The notes: generated from the letters alone by a model not told the origin. 7,660 bases of DNA from JANNGZ01 sp031404155 (GCA_031404155.1 JANNGZ010000144.1:1-7660), one strand, 5' to 3'. Shown: positions 1 through 6,582, numbered from the stretch's first letter. Program-made: numbers and translations.

Positions 1-746
1 TGATCGCCACGCTCGAAGGCTGGCACCGCGCGGATGTGGACGCGTTTGCGCTGCGCTCGCACCAGCGCGCGGCGGCCGCGCGCGCCGAAGGGCGCTTCAA
101 GCGCTCGATCGTTCCGGTGAGCGACATCGCCGGCCTGCCGCTGCTGGCCGAAGACGAAACCATTCGCGCCAATGCCAGCCTCGACGCGATGGCCAAGCTC
201 GACGCTTCGTTCGCGATGATGGGCGGCATGGGCTTCGACGCCACCGCGCTGCGCAAGTACACCACCGTGGAGCGCATCGAACACATGCACCACGCGGGCA
301 ACTCCTCGGGCATCGTTGACGGGGCGGCGCTGATGCTGGTCGGCAGCCGCGAAGGCGGCGCCAAGGCGGGGCTGAAACCGCGGGCCCGAATCCGCGCCGC
401 GGCGGTCATCGGCAGCGAGCCGACGATCATGCTCACCGGCCCGACCGCGGCTTGCCGCAAGGCGCTTTCCAAGGCCGGCATGCAGGCCAGGGACATCGAC
501 CTCTGGGAGATCAACGAAGCCTTTGCGGTGGTGCCGATGAAAACCGCGCGCGACCTCGGCGTGGAGATGGACCGGGTCAACGTGAACGGCGGCGCGATCG
601 CGATGGGCCACCCGCTCGGCGCCACCGGCTGCATCATTCTCGGCACCTTGCTCGACGAACTCGAGCGGCGCAACCTGAGCACCGGCGCCGCGACGCTTTG
701 TGTTGGCGGCGGCATGGGCATCGCGACGATCATCGAGCGGGTCTGA
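1..746 (+). CDS. Acetyl-CoA acetyltransferase / 3-ketoacyl-CoA thiolase, 3' part (5'-truncated by window)
   Basis: This gene enters from the left edge. The reading frame is open from base 3 and ends at TGA 744-746, giving 247 visible codons, roughly the last 60% of a ~390-400-residue thiolase. The GTG at 36 is internal, because thiolase-like sequence (ATLEGWHRADVDAFALRSHQ) continues unbroken upstream of it. Seen directly: a GNSSGIVDGAAL stretch, the NEAF motif (513-524), the GHPLGATG motif whose catalytic His codon is 609-611, and a C-terminal CVGGGMGIA motif whose catalytic Cys codon is 699-701. The nucleophilic Cys of the N-terminal domain lies outside the window. Known for the family: CoA-dependent cleavage of 3-ketoacyl-CoA, or condensation of two acetyl-CoA. 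The downstream hydratase/dehydrogenase gene points to the degradative, FadA-like role, the last step of beta-oxidation in the cytoplasm. A biosynthetic (PhaA-like) acetoacetyl-CoA thiolase cannot be excluded without the N-terminus. The stop codon overlaps the first two bases of the repeat at 745-933. Confidence 0.93.
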   Translation, partial: IATLEGWHRADVDAFALRSHQRAAAARAEGRFKRSIVPVSDIAGLPLLAEDETIRANASLDAMAKLDASFAMMGGMGFDATALRKYTTVERIEHMHHAGNSSGIVDGAALMLVGSREGGAKAGLKPRARIRAAAVIGSEPTIMLTGPTAACRKALSKAGMQARDIDLWEINEAFAVVPMKTARDLGVEMDRVNVNGGAIAMGHPLGATGCIILGTLLDELERRNLSTGAATLCVGGGMGIATIIERV

Positions 747-933
747 GGCTGAGAGTCTTTCGATCATGCCCGCTCATCACGCCAAAACGCGCCCGCTCGT
801 CGTTGCAAATGCTCGCCATAGCCCGAGCTATGGCTGTGCCGAAGCCAAGCGAAGCGCAGGCTACGCCTGCTGTGGCCTAGATCGGACGCCTTTTGGCGCG
901 CTGCTCGGGCACGCTCGAACAACTCTCAGCCTC
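745..933. repeat. 189-bp inverted-terminus repeat, copy 1 (MITE-like / structured intergenic element)
   Basis: This is a non-coding element bounded by a perfect 11-bp inverted repeat: GAGGCTGAGAG at 745-755 and CTCTCAGCCTC at 923-933. A second copy of identical length lies at 7376-7564. Hand alignment finds about 10 substitutions and no indels. The two 54-bp arms (745-798 and 880-933) are imperfectly complementary to each other, about 43 of 54 positions. The centre holds two perfect hairpins: GCCATAGC/CCGA/GCTATGGC at 815-834 and GCAGGC/TAC/GCCTGC at 856-870. It starts inside the thiolase stop codon and ends 26 bases before the VOC gene, so it lies in a probable operon. I see no open frame of its own. 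It could be a non-autonomous mobile element or a structured 3'-UTR module; no clear target-site duplication is visible at this copy. Confidence 0.9.
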
Positions 934-959
934 TGAAGCTCGACCTGGAGCCTGCGGCC

Positions 960-1325
960 ATGAAGCTCGGCACCCTGCGCCTGTTCGTCAACAACCTCGA
1001 CGCCGCGCTGGCGTTTTATCGCGACCTGCTCGGCATCAAGCTGCTGCACGACGGCCGCGCCCAGGGTTACCTGCTCTTCGACGCCGGCCTCTCGCTGGTG
1101 CTGGAGACCGTGGCCGACGACGCGCCGCCGCAAGAGCAGGCGCTGGTCGGCCGCTTCAGCGGCGCCTCGTTCACCGTGGCCGATATCCAGGCCGAACACC
1201 TGCGGCTCAGCGCCGCCGGTGTGGCCTTCGACGCGCCGCCCGAAAAACAGTTCTGGGGCGGCTGGACCGCCAGCTTCACCGACCCCGCGGGCAACACATT
1301 GCAGCTGGCACAACTGCCCGGCTGA
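960..1325 (+). CDS. VOC-superfamily (glyoxalase/bleomycin-resistance fold) protein
   Basis: A 121-residue single-domain protein, the usual size for one VOC unit made of two beta-alpha-beta-beta-beta modules. The first module starts at residues 5-25 with the typical strand-helix pattern ending in AFYRDLLG. The last strand carries the classic DPAGNTLQL ending at residues 108-116. Start choice: ATG 960 is preceded by GGAG at 947-950 with nine bases between. The positions normally holding metal ligands look degenerate: Thr/Leu stand where the first-strand His is common, and Gln115 replaces the usual terminal Glu. Classical metal-dependent glyoxalase I or dioxygenase chemistry is therefore doubtful. 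It lies between the thiolase and the FadB-type gene, with its stop 13 bases before the latter's start, so co-transcription is likely. Some VOC proteins handle CoA thioesters (methylmalonyl-CoA epimerase), but this sequence does not show that activity. Specific function unknown. Confidence 0.85.
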   Translation: MKLGTLRLFVNNLDAALAFYRDLLGIKLLHDGRAQGYLLFDAGLSLVLETVADDAPPQEQALVGRFSGASFTVADIQAEHLRLSAAGVAFDAPPEKQFWGGWTASFTDPAGNTLQLAQLPG

Positions 1326-1330
1326 AGGAG
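1325..1330 (+). promoter_or_regulatory. Shine-Dalgarno AAGGAG deciding the FadB-type start
   Basis: AAGGAG overlaps the last base of the VOC stop codon. Two in-frame ATGs follow, at 1333 and 1339. The first is only two bases from the SD, too close. The second is eight bases away, near optimal. I therefore use 1339. The frame stays open back to 1219, but that stretch overlaps the VOC gene. Confidence 0.7.
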
Positions 1331-1338
1331 ACATGAAC

Positions 1339-3495
1339 ATGAGCGCCATCAACCTCACCGTCGACGCTGACGGCATCGCCATTGCCACGATGGACCTGGC
1401 CCAGCGGCCGATGAATGTGGTCAACGACGAACTGATGTCGCCGCTGGCGGAGATTGCCGAGCGCCTGGCCACCGACCCATCGATCAAGGGCCTGGTGCTC
1501 ACCTCGGCCAAGGCCGATTTCTGCGCCGGCGGCGACATCGACCGCATGTCGAAATGGACCGAGGCGCAGCAAGCCTTCGACGCGTCGATGGAGATGAAGT
1601 TGGTGCTGCGCAAGCTCGAAACCCAGGGCAAACCGGTGGTGGCCGCGATCAACGGCCATGCGCTTGGCGGCGGCCTGGAAATCGCACTCGCCTGCCACGC
1701 CCGCATCGTGCTCGACAGCCCGAAGTTGAAGCTCGGCCAGCCCGAGGTGAAGCTCGGCCTGCTGCCCGGTGGCGGCGGCACGCAGCGCCTGCCGCGGCTG
1801 GTCGGCATCCAGCAGGCCCTGCAGGTTTGCGCCGAAGGCAACGACATCGCGCCGCAGAAGGCGCTGGCGATGGGCTTGGTCACCCAACTGGCAGCCGACC
1901 GCGAGGACTTGATCGCCAAAGCGAAAGCCTGGTGCCTGGCCAACCCGAAGGTGAAACAGCCCTGGGACCAGCCGAAGTTCAAGATTCCCGGCGGCGACTC
2001 GCGCGCCCCCGCGATCGCGCAGATCTGGTCGATCGGCCCCTCGGTCGCGGCGGCCAAGAGTTATGGCAACTACCCCGCGGTCACGCACATCATGAGCAGC
2101 GTGTTCGAAGGCGGGCTGATGGACTTCGATTCGGCCTGCGTTGTCGAGAGCCGCTACTTCGCCGCCTGCGTGGTGAGCCAAGAGTCGCGCAACATCATCA
2201 ACACGCTGTGGTACCAGCTGAACGCGATCAAGAAGGGCCAGTCGCGGCCGGCGGGCGTGGCGGCGGTCAAAGTCAAGAAGCTCGGCATCCTCGGCGCCGG
2301 GATGATGGGCGCGGGCATCGCCTACGTGTCGGCGAAGGCGGGGCTGGAGGTGGTGCTGCTCGACTCGACACAAGAAGCAGCCGAGAAGGGCCGGGCCTAT
2401 TCGCAAGGCCTGCTCGACAAGGCGATCAAGAAGGGCAGGTCCACGCCCGAGAAGCGCGACGCGCTGCTCGCCAAGATCGCGCCGACCACCGACTACGCAA
2501 AACTCGACGGCTGCGACCTGGTCATCGAGGCGGTGTTCGAAGACCGTGCGGTCAAGGCCGATGTGACCTTGAAGGCCGAGAAAGTCATCGCGCCCGGCGC
2601 GGTGTTCGCGTCCAACACCAGCACGCTGCCGATTTCGGGTTTGGCCAAAGCCAGCGCGCGGCCGGCGAATTTCATCGGCCTGCACTTCTTCTCGCCGGTG
2701 GACAAGATGCCGCTGGTGGAAATCATCGTCGGCGCGCAAACCTCCAAGGAGACGCTGGCGCGAGGCTTCGACTATGTGCTGCAGATCGGCAAGACCCCGA
2801 TCGTGGTCAACGACAGCCGCGGCTTCTACACCAGCCGCGTCTTCGGCACCTATGTGATGGAAGGCATCGCGATGCTGAAGGAGGGGGTGCACCCGCGCAG
2901 CATCGAGGTGGCCGGTTTGCAGGCCGGCATGCCGATGCCGCCGCTGGCCTTGCAGGACGAGGTGAGCTTGAGCCTCGGTCTGCACGTGGCCGAGCAGACG
3001 AAGAAAGACCTGGCCGCCGAGGGCCGTGCCTTCACCGAACACCCGGGCCTGAGCGTGATCCGCGAGCTGTGCGAGATCGGGCGCGTCGGCAAGAAGGCGG
3101 GCAAGGGCTTCTACGACTGGCCGGAAGACGGGAAATCAGGAACCGGGACAAGCGACAAGCGCTTGTGGCCCGAACTTGCCAAGATGTACCCGGTGGCCGC
3201 GCAGCAACCCGAGCAGCGCGAGCTGATCGACCGCCTGATGTTCGCGCAGGCCAACGAAGCCGCGCGCTGCTTCGAGGAAGGCGTGTTGCGCTCGGTGGCC
3301 GACGCCAACATCGGCTCGATCTTCGGCTGGGGCTTTGCGCCCTTCCAGGGTGGCGCCTTGCAGTTCATCAACGCAATGGGCGCGCCGGCCTTCGTGGCCC
3401 GTGCCCGCGAACTCGCCTTGGCCCACGGCCCTCGCTTTGCACCGGCGGCGGTGGTGGTGAAGATGGCGGAGCAGGGCACGGCGTTCGCGGATTGA
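1339..3495 (+). CDS. fadB: Multifunctional fatty-acid oxidation protein: enoyl-CoA hydratase + 3-hydroxyacyl-CoA dehydrogenase (FadB/FadJ type)
   Basis: A 718-residue fused enzyme, matching the length of FadB/FadJ alpha subunits. Residues ~1-190 form a crotonase (enoyl-CoA hydratase) domain with an oxyanion-hole region (INGHALGGGLE) and the catalytic glutamates expected at E114 and E136 (QPEVKLGLLPGGGGTQ). Residues ~313-495 form an NAD-binding Rossmann domain with GILGAGMMGAG (G316-G326). The dehydrogenase catalytic dyad is predicted as H449 (GLHFFSPV) and E461. Residues ~495-718 carry the C-terminal dehydrogenase repeats, including GFYTSRVF and GKKAGKGFYDW. All expected catalytic residues are present, so the protein looks intact. 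It would hydrate 2-enoyl-CoA and oxidise L-3-hydroxyacyl-CoA to 3-ketoacyl-CoA with NAD+, passing product to the thiolase encoded upstream. It starts 13 bases after the VOC gene, so the three genes probably form one operon. The symbol rests on family and context; FadJ is the main alternative. The TGA stop is at 3493-3495. Confidence 0.95.
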   Translation: MSAINLTVDADGIAIATMDLAQRPMNVVNDELMSPLAEIAERLATDPSIKGLVLTSAKADFCAGGDIDRMSKWTEAQQAFDASMEMKLVLRKLETQGKPVVAAINGHALGGGLEIALACHARIVLDSPKLKLGQPEVKLGLLPGGGGTQRLPRLVGIQQALQVCAEGNDIAPQKALAMGLVTQLAADREDLIAKAKAWCLANPKVKQPWDQPKFKIPGGDSRAPAIAQIWSIGPSVAAAKSYGNYPAVTHIMSSVFEGGLMDFDSACVVESRYFAACVVSQESRNIINTLWYQLNAIKKGQSRPAGVAAVKVKKLGILGAGMMGAGIAYVSAKAGLEVVLLDSTQEAAEKGRAYSQGLLDKAIKKGRSTPEKRDALLAKIAPTTDYAKLDGCDLVIEAVFEDRAVKADVTLKAEKVIAPGAVFASNTSTLPISGLAKASARPANFIGLHFFSPVDKMPLVEIIVGAQTSKETLARGFDYVLQIGKTPIVVNDSRGFYTSRVFGTYVMEGIAMLKEGVHPRSIEVAGLQAGMPMPPLALQDEVSLSLGLHVAEQTKKDLAAEGRAFTEHPGLSVIRELCEIGRVGKKAGKGFYDWPEDGKSGTGTSDKRLWPELAKMYPVAAQQPEQRELIDRLMFAQANEAARCFEEGVLRSVADANIGSIFGWGFAPFQGGALQFINAMGAPAFVARARELALAHGPRFAPAAVVVKMAEQGTAFAD

Positions 3496-3530
3496 TCGGC
3501 TGCCTCGGCGTCGACAACGGCGCGATGGCT

Positions 3531-3599
3531 TTGCTCCCTCCCCCTTGACCGGCGAGTGCCCCCCCATCCCAACCTTCCCCCGCGAGGGGGAAGGAGCAA
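3531..3599. repeat. GC-rich intergenic sequence with two competing hairpins
   Basis: This lies in the 183-base non-coding gap (3496-3678) after the FadB-type gene. Hairpin A is CCTTCCCCC (3573-3581), a GCGA tetraloop (3582-3585) and GGGGGAAGG (3586-3594), a perfect 9-bp stem. Hairpin B pairs 3531-3544 (TTGCTCCCTCCCCC) with 3586-3599 at 13 of 14 positions. The two share the right arm, so only one can form at a time. No T-run follows, so this is not a textbook intrinsic terminator on the + strand. From memory, similar CCCCC/GGGGG hairpins recur between genes in high-GC beta-proteobacteria, but I cannot check that here. Likely roles are transcript-end protection, Rho-linked termination or a dispersed repeat. 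The rest of the gap shows no convincing promoter. Confidence 0.6.
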
Positions 3600-3678
3600 G
3601 GCGTAGCGCTTCTGCTTGTGAGGGATAGGCGGCCACGCGGGATCGCGGCACCATGGCGGCCCTTCGAGGACTCACGCC

Positions 3679-4515
3679 GTGGCCATGACCGACTCGTCAA
3701 ACCCCACCGTCGCCGCCAGCCCGGCGCTTGCGCCCGTGATCGTGCCGGCGCCCGTGATCGTGCCGGCGCCACCGCCGTCACCCCAAGCCCCGTTTTGGGT
3801 CAAGCTGCTGATCGTCGCCTTCGTGTTGTGCTACCTCAGCGGCGCCCTCTGGCTGCTGCTCGACGCCTGGGTGCTCGGCCTGGTCAACCTGCGCCGGCTG
3901 ATCGGCGTGGCGCCCGACGCTGTGCTGCCGCCGGTGTTCCTCTCGGCGCTGCACTCGATGCTCGGTGCGGTGCTCGGCGCGGGTGCGCTGGACATCGTCA
4001 GCTTTCACAAGTACGCCTCGGTCAAGGGCGACTTCCAGACCCGCCATGTCTGGGGCTACTTCGTGGCGCCGTTGCTCGCCGCCGTGCTCGGGCTGGTGGT
4101 GTTCGCGCTGCTGCAAAGCGGCTTGCTGGTGTTTGCCGGTGGGGCCAAGGACAAGGCCGACGACCTGGCGCGGCTGGGTTATCTCGCGGTCGGTTTCCTT
4201 GCCGGCTTCGGCTGGTACGAGGCCACGGAGAGCATCCAGCGCATCGTCAAGCGTTTCTTCTCGTCGGGTGAGGGCAAGGTGGTGGTCGTGCCGGCGACGG
4301 TGGCCGCCGCGATTCCCGCGGCGGCGACCTCGGCGACTCCCGCAGCGACTTTCGCAGCGAGTCCCGCAGCGACAGCCGCCGCAACACCGGCCGCAACACC
4401 CGCCTCAACACCGGCCGCGGTCGCGGCGCCCGCGTCGGTGCCTGCGGGCCACGCAGCCCGGGCGGCGCAGACGCCGTTGCCGCCCGTGCCACCCGCGCCG
4501 CCCACGGTCCGCTAG
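3679..4515 (+). CDS. Uncharacterised four-segment membrane protein with Ala/Pro/Thr-rich tail
   Basis: A 278-residue protein I do not recognise. Residues 1-38 are Pro/Ala/Val-rich and contain a duplicated APVIVP unit. Hydrophobic segments follow at about 41-69, 86-107, 128-153 and 163-180. Between segments 2 and 3 is a polar loop (FHKYASVKGDFQTRHVWGY), and after segment 4 an amphipathic basic stretch (ESIQRIVKRFF). Residues ~200-278 are low-complexity Ala/Pro/Thr with no predicted fold, possibly a flexible tether. Start: GTG 3679 has GAGGA at 3666-3670 with eight bases between; the ATG at 3685 is 14 bases away and less likely. The next gene starts 21 bases after this stop with its own SD, so the two are probably co-transcribed. 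The pairing suggests an inner-membrane partner or anchor for the HEPN-like protein downstream, but that is inference. No enzymatic motif is visible. Confidence 0.8.
   Translation: MAMTDSSNPTVAASPALAPVIVPAPVIVPAPPPSPQAPFWVKLLIVAFVLCYLSGALWLLLDAWVLGLVNLRRLIGVAPDAVLPPVFLSALHSMLGAVLGAGALDIVSFHKYASVKGDFQTRHVWGYFVAPLLAAVLGLVVFALLQSGLLVFAGGAKDKADDLARLGYLAVGFLAGFGWYEATESIQRIVKRFFSSGEGKVVVVPATVAAAIPAAATSATPAATFAASPAATAAATPAATPASTPAAVAAPASVPAGHAARAAQTPLPPVPPAPPTVR
3730..3765 (+). repeat. 18-bp perfect tandem duplication inside the membrane-protein gene
   Basis: The unit GCGCCCGTGATCGTGCCG occurs at 3730-3747 and again at 3748-3765, followed by a partial third unit (GCGCC). It is a whole number of codons, so it adds residues (APVIVP twice) to the N-terminal tail without shifting frame. 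Likely a slippage product and possibly length-variable between strains. Confidence 0.9.
4378..4413 (+). repeat. 12-bp tandem repeat x3 (Ala-Ala/Ser-Thr-Pro) in the C-terminal tail
   Basis: Three consecutive 12-bp units (GCCGCAACACCG and near copies) encode AATP, AATP and ASTP in the low-complexity tail of the membrane protein. The broader Ala/Pro/Thr-rich tail spans about 4279-4512. This is in-frame compositional repetition, consistent with a flexible linker. Confidence 0.8.
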
Positions 4516-4526
4516 CGTCGTCGTCC

Positions 4527-4531
4527 GGAGG
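4527..4531 (+). promoter_or_regulatory. Shine-Dalgarno GGAGG deciding the HEPN-gene start
   Basis: GGAGG is five bases upstream of ATG 4537. The in-frame GTG at 4531 overlaps this SD and cannot use it, so 4537 is the better start. No promoter is visible in the short gap after the membrane-protein stop at 4515, which supports co-transcription. Confidence 0.75.
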
Positions 4532-4536
4532 TGGCC

Positions 4537-6570
4537 ATGGCCGAGTTGTGTTTTGTCGCCCACCTGCCGCTGCTGCGCATCGAGCTCGAGCATTTCGACT
4601 GCGGCGAGTTCAAGCTCTGGCGCATGCCCTTCGAGGTCTTCGACAACCTGAGCCAGGGCGCCTTCAGCGACCACCGCAGCGCCTACGAAGTCACCGCGCC
4701 GGTGTTCCTGCGCCTGGACATGAACTTCGACGCCACCAGCGACGGTTTTGTGCGCCCGCTGCGCGCCGCTCGCGCGGTGCCCGAGATCAAAGTGCCGAGC
4801 GCGAACTGGGCGTTCCTCAAACGCTTGGGGCTGGGCATCGTACTCAACCTGCACGAGCTGATCGACCGCCACTCGAGCGCGCTCGCGCTCGCCGCGCCGG
4901 CCTCGCTGCTGCCGCGTTCGCGCTGGAGCGTCACCTTCGCGCAGGTGGACGAAGCGCACTCCTTCGTGCTGCCGGGCCGGGAACCGGCGGGCAGCTTCCG
5001 GGTCCAGGGCGACGCCGACATGGAGTACCTGTTCGCCCCTGCCTGCGCCGGCCCGCCGCTGGACGAGGACACGCTGGCGCGCGCCGCGCAGTGGCAGGGC
5101 ATGGTCGACTTCATCGCCGGGCAGCCCGATCTGGCGGCCGCATTGCAGGCGCTGCGCGACGCGGCCTCTCCCACGCTCGAACCCGCCGAGCAGGAGCTCT
5201 TGTGCAGCGTGGCGCTGGAAGCGTTGCTGCTGCCCGAAGTGCGCTCCGGCCTGGCCGAAACCTTCGCGCGCCGCGCCGCCAACCTGCCGGGCGCGCAGGA
5301 TGTTGCGCGCTTGCGCGCCGCGGCCGCGCTGCTCTACGACGCCCGCAGCGCCGGCCTGCACGGGGCCGCGCTGGCGCCCGATGCGCAGGCCGCGATCGCC
5401 TCGGCGCGGGCCGCGCAATGGCTCGCCGCGGCCATCGTGGCGCTGGCGCATCGGCTCAAAGACGGCGCGCTGCTCGACGAGTTGCGCCTGAGCCTGGACG
5501 CCGACACGTTGGTGGCCGCAGCGCCGGCACCCGGCAGCACGCCGCCGGCTCGGGGCGGCGTGCCGCACTGGTCGCTGAGCAGCGACCCGCCCGGCCTGCG
5601 CCGCGAACACCGCATCTCGCCGCCGGTGATGCGCCACCCCTTCATCTCGCGCAGCAGCAGCGCCGGCCTGCAAGGCGTGGAGGGCGCGTATGCCCTCTAC
5701 GCGCCGCTCGCCGGCCTGGGCTGCACCGCCTTGCAGCCGCTCGGCGAGCCGCCGTGCCCGGGCATCATTCCGCTCACCGGCAGCGAGGTGGTGTCGCTCG
5801 AAGACAAGGACATCGCGCGCGACTACCTGAGCGAGCTGCACCTGATCCCCGAGCGCATCGCCGCGCTGGCGTTGTACATGCCGGACGCGGCATTGGGCGA
5901 CGAACACGAAGCTCTGCGCCGTCTGCGCCAGGTGCGCAACACCGCGGTGGCGAGCCTGCGCCTGGCCGGGTTCGACCGCTTCATCGACCCCGAACTGGCC
6001 GGCCTGCATGTGATCCACGGCAGCCGCCCGCTGCGCGAGCCGAGTGTGTTGCGCCAGACGGTGCTGGCGCGGCTGCGCGCCGAGCCCGAGCGCATGCTGG
6101 CGGCGGCGGACCGCGCGCTCACCGCGCCGATGTGGGAGTTGCTGCAGCGTTATGCGCACAGCACGCGGCACCCGGAAATCGAGCGCTGGCTCGCCGCGTT
6201 CCGGCGCGCCCACGACCGCGAGTTCCTGCCGCCGCTGGCGCGCGCGAACCTGGGCTTTGCGCTGGTGGAAGGCCTGCTCGGGCGCTTCCGCGCGCCGGCC
6301 GACCCGCTGCCGCTGGAGTTGCTGGTCGAGCGGGTACTCGGTGGAGCCGACCCGGCGGCGGCGCAATGGTTTGCCGCGCAAGCGCGAGGCTGGCGCAACG
6401 CGCTGGCGCATGGGCGGCTCACCACGCTGGCCGACGACGCGGCGCCGCCGCAGCACCTGCTCGCGATCGCCCGCGGTGCACTCGCGCGCGCGGTTACGCT
6501 CTGGCTCGACAAGGGCGATGCCAACGCACGCCCGGCCAAGCTGCTGATCCGCGAATTGAGCAAACCCTAG
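4537..6570 (+). CDS. Large protein with two HEPN-like domains (ApeA-like HEPN pattern), function unknown
   Basis: A 677-residue soluble protein with no signal peptide or membrane segment. Residues 1-~200 contain alternating strands (HLPLLRIELEHFDCGEFKLW near the start) that I do not recognise. Residues ~214-310 are helical and match the HEPN pattern: a helix with ALEALLLPE, a second with ETFARRAANL, then LLYDARSAGLHG with R270-x4-H275-G. Residues ~340-560 are unassigned. Residues ~565-655 look like a second HEPN unit: ANLGFALVEGLLGRF, then ARGWRNALAHGRL with R620-x4-H625-G. Known: in many HEPN proteins the Arg and His of R-x4-6-H form the active site of a metal-independent RNase, usually at a dimer interface; two copies in one chain could pair internally. 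Such proteins occur in toxin-antitoxin, abortive-infection and RNA-processing systems. R-x4-H also occurs twice here outside HEPN context, so the motif alone is weak; the surrounding helical pattern is the better evidence. Alternative: a non-catalytic HEPN scaffold. Partner: the upstream membrane protein. Confidence 0.75.
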   Translation: MAELCFVAHLPLLRIELEHFDCGEFKLWRMPFEVFDNLSQGAFSDHRSAYEVTAPVFLRLDMNFDATSDGFVRPLRAARAVPEIKVPSANWAFLKRLGLGIVLNLHELIDRHSSALALAAPASLLPRSRWSVTFAQVDEAHSFVLPGREPAGSFRVQGDADMEYLFAPACAGPPLDEDTLARAAQWQGMVDFIAGQPDLAAALQALRDAASPTLEPAEQELLCSVALEALLLPEVRSGLAETFARRAANLPGAQDVARLRAAAALLYDARSAGLHGAALAPDAQAAIASARAAQWLAAAIVALAHRLKDGALLDELRLSLDADTLVAAAPAPGSTPPARGGVPHWSLSSDPPGLRREHRISPPVMRHPFISRSSSAGLQGVEGAYALYAPLAGLGCTALQPLGEPPCPGIIPLTGSEVVSLEDKDIARDYLSELHLIPERIAALALYMPDAALGDEHEALRRLRQVRNTAVASLRLAGFDRFIDPELAGLHVIHGSRPLREPSVLRQTVLARLRAEPERMLAAADRALTAPMWELLQRYAHSTRHPEIERWLAAFRRAHDREFLPPLARANLGFALVEGLLGRFRAPADPLPLELLVERVLGGADPAAAQWFAAQARGWRNALAHGRLTTLADDAAPPQHLLAIARGALARAVTLWLDKGDANARPAKLLIRELSKP

Positions 6571-6582
6571 GCGGAGAAACTG

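Noticed and set aside
36..746. GTG at 36 as the true start of the thiolase
   Set aside because: Thiolase-like sequence continues in frame to the left edge, so the gene is truncated by the window and the GTG is an internal Val.
1219..1338. Longer N-terminus for the FadB-type protein from 1219, or start at 1333
   Set aside because: The extension overlaps the VOC gene and has no crotonase similarity. ATG 1333 is only two bases from the SD, whereas 1339 is at eight.
861..2057. 398-codon minus-strand ORF overlapping the repeat, the VOC gene and the FadB-type gene
   Set aside because: It crosses three unrelated features and has no recognisable domain; a GC-rich shadow.
1276..3042. 588-codon minus-strand ORF antisense to the FadB-type gene
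   Set aside because: It lies entirely opposite a clearly intact multifunctional enzyme, and its low-complexity His/Arg/Ala-rich translation shows no domain.
1554..3548. 664-codon plus-strand ORF in another frame of the FadB-type gene
   Set aside because: Arg/Ala/Gly-rich translation typical of an out-of-frame reading of high-GC coding sequence.
3573..3594. Perfect hairpin as a rho-independent terminator
   Set aside because: No T-run follows the stem on the + strand, and the minus-strand side is also not T-rich. Listed as a repeat/hairpin instead.
4576..4593. R-x4-H at residues 14-19 of the HEPN-like protein
   Set aside because: It lies in a strand-rich region with no HEPN helical context. 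With about 20 His in an Arg-rich protein, one or two such matches are expected by chance.
5551..5568. R-x4-H at residues 339-344 of the HEPN-like protein
   Set aside because: It falls in a Pro/Gly-rich linker (PPARGGVPH), which cannot be the HEPN helix.
4405..6456. 683-codon minus-strand ORF antisense to the HEPN-like gene
   Set aside because: Its translation is Arg/Gln/Ala/Gly-rich with no recognisable domain. It runs opposite a frame with coherent HEPN patterns and a good SD. Long antisense ORFs are expected at this GC content.
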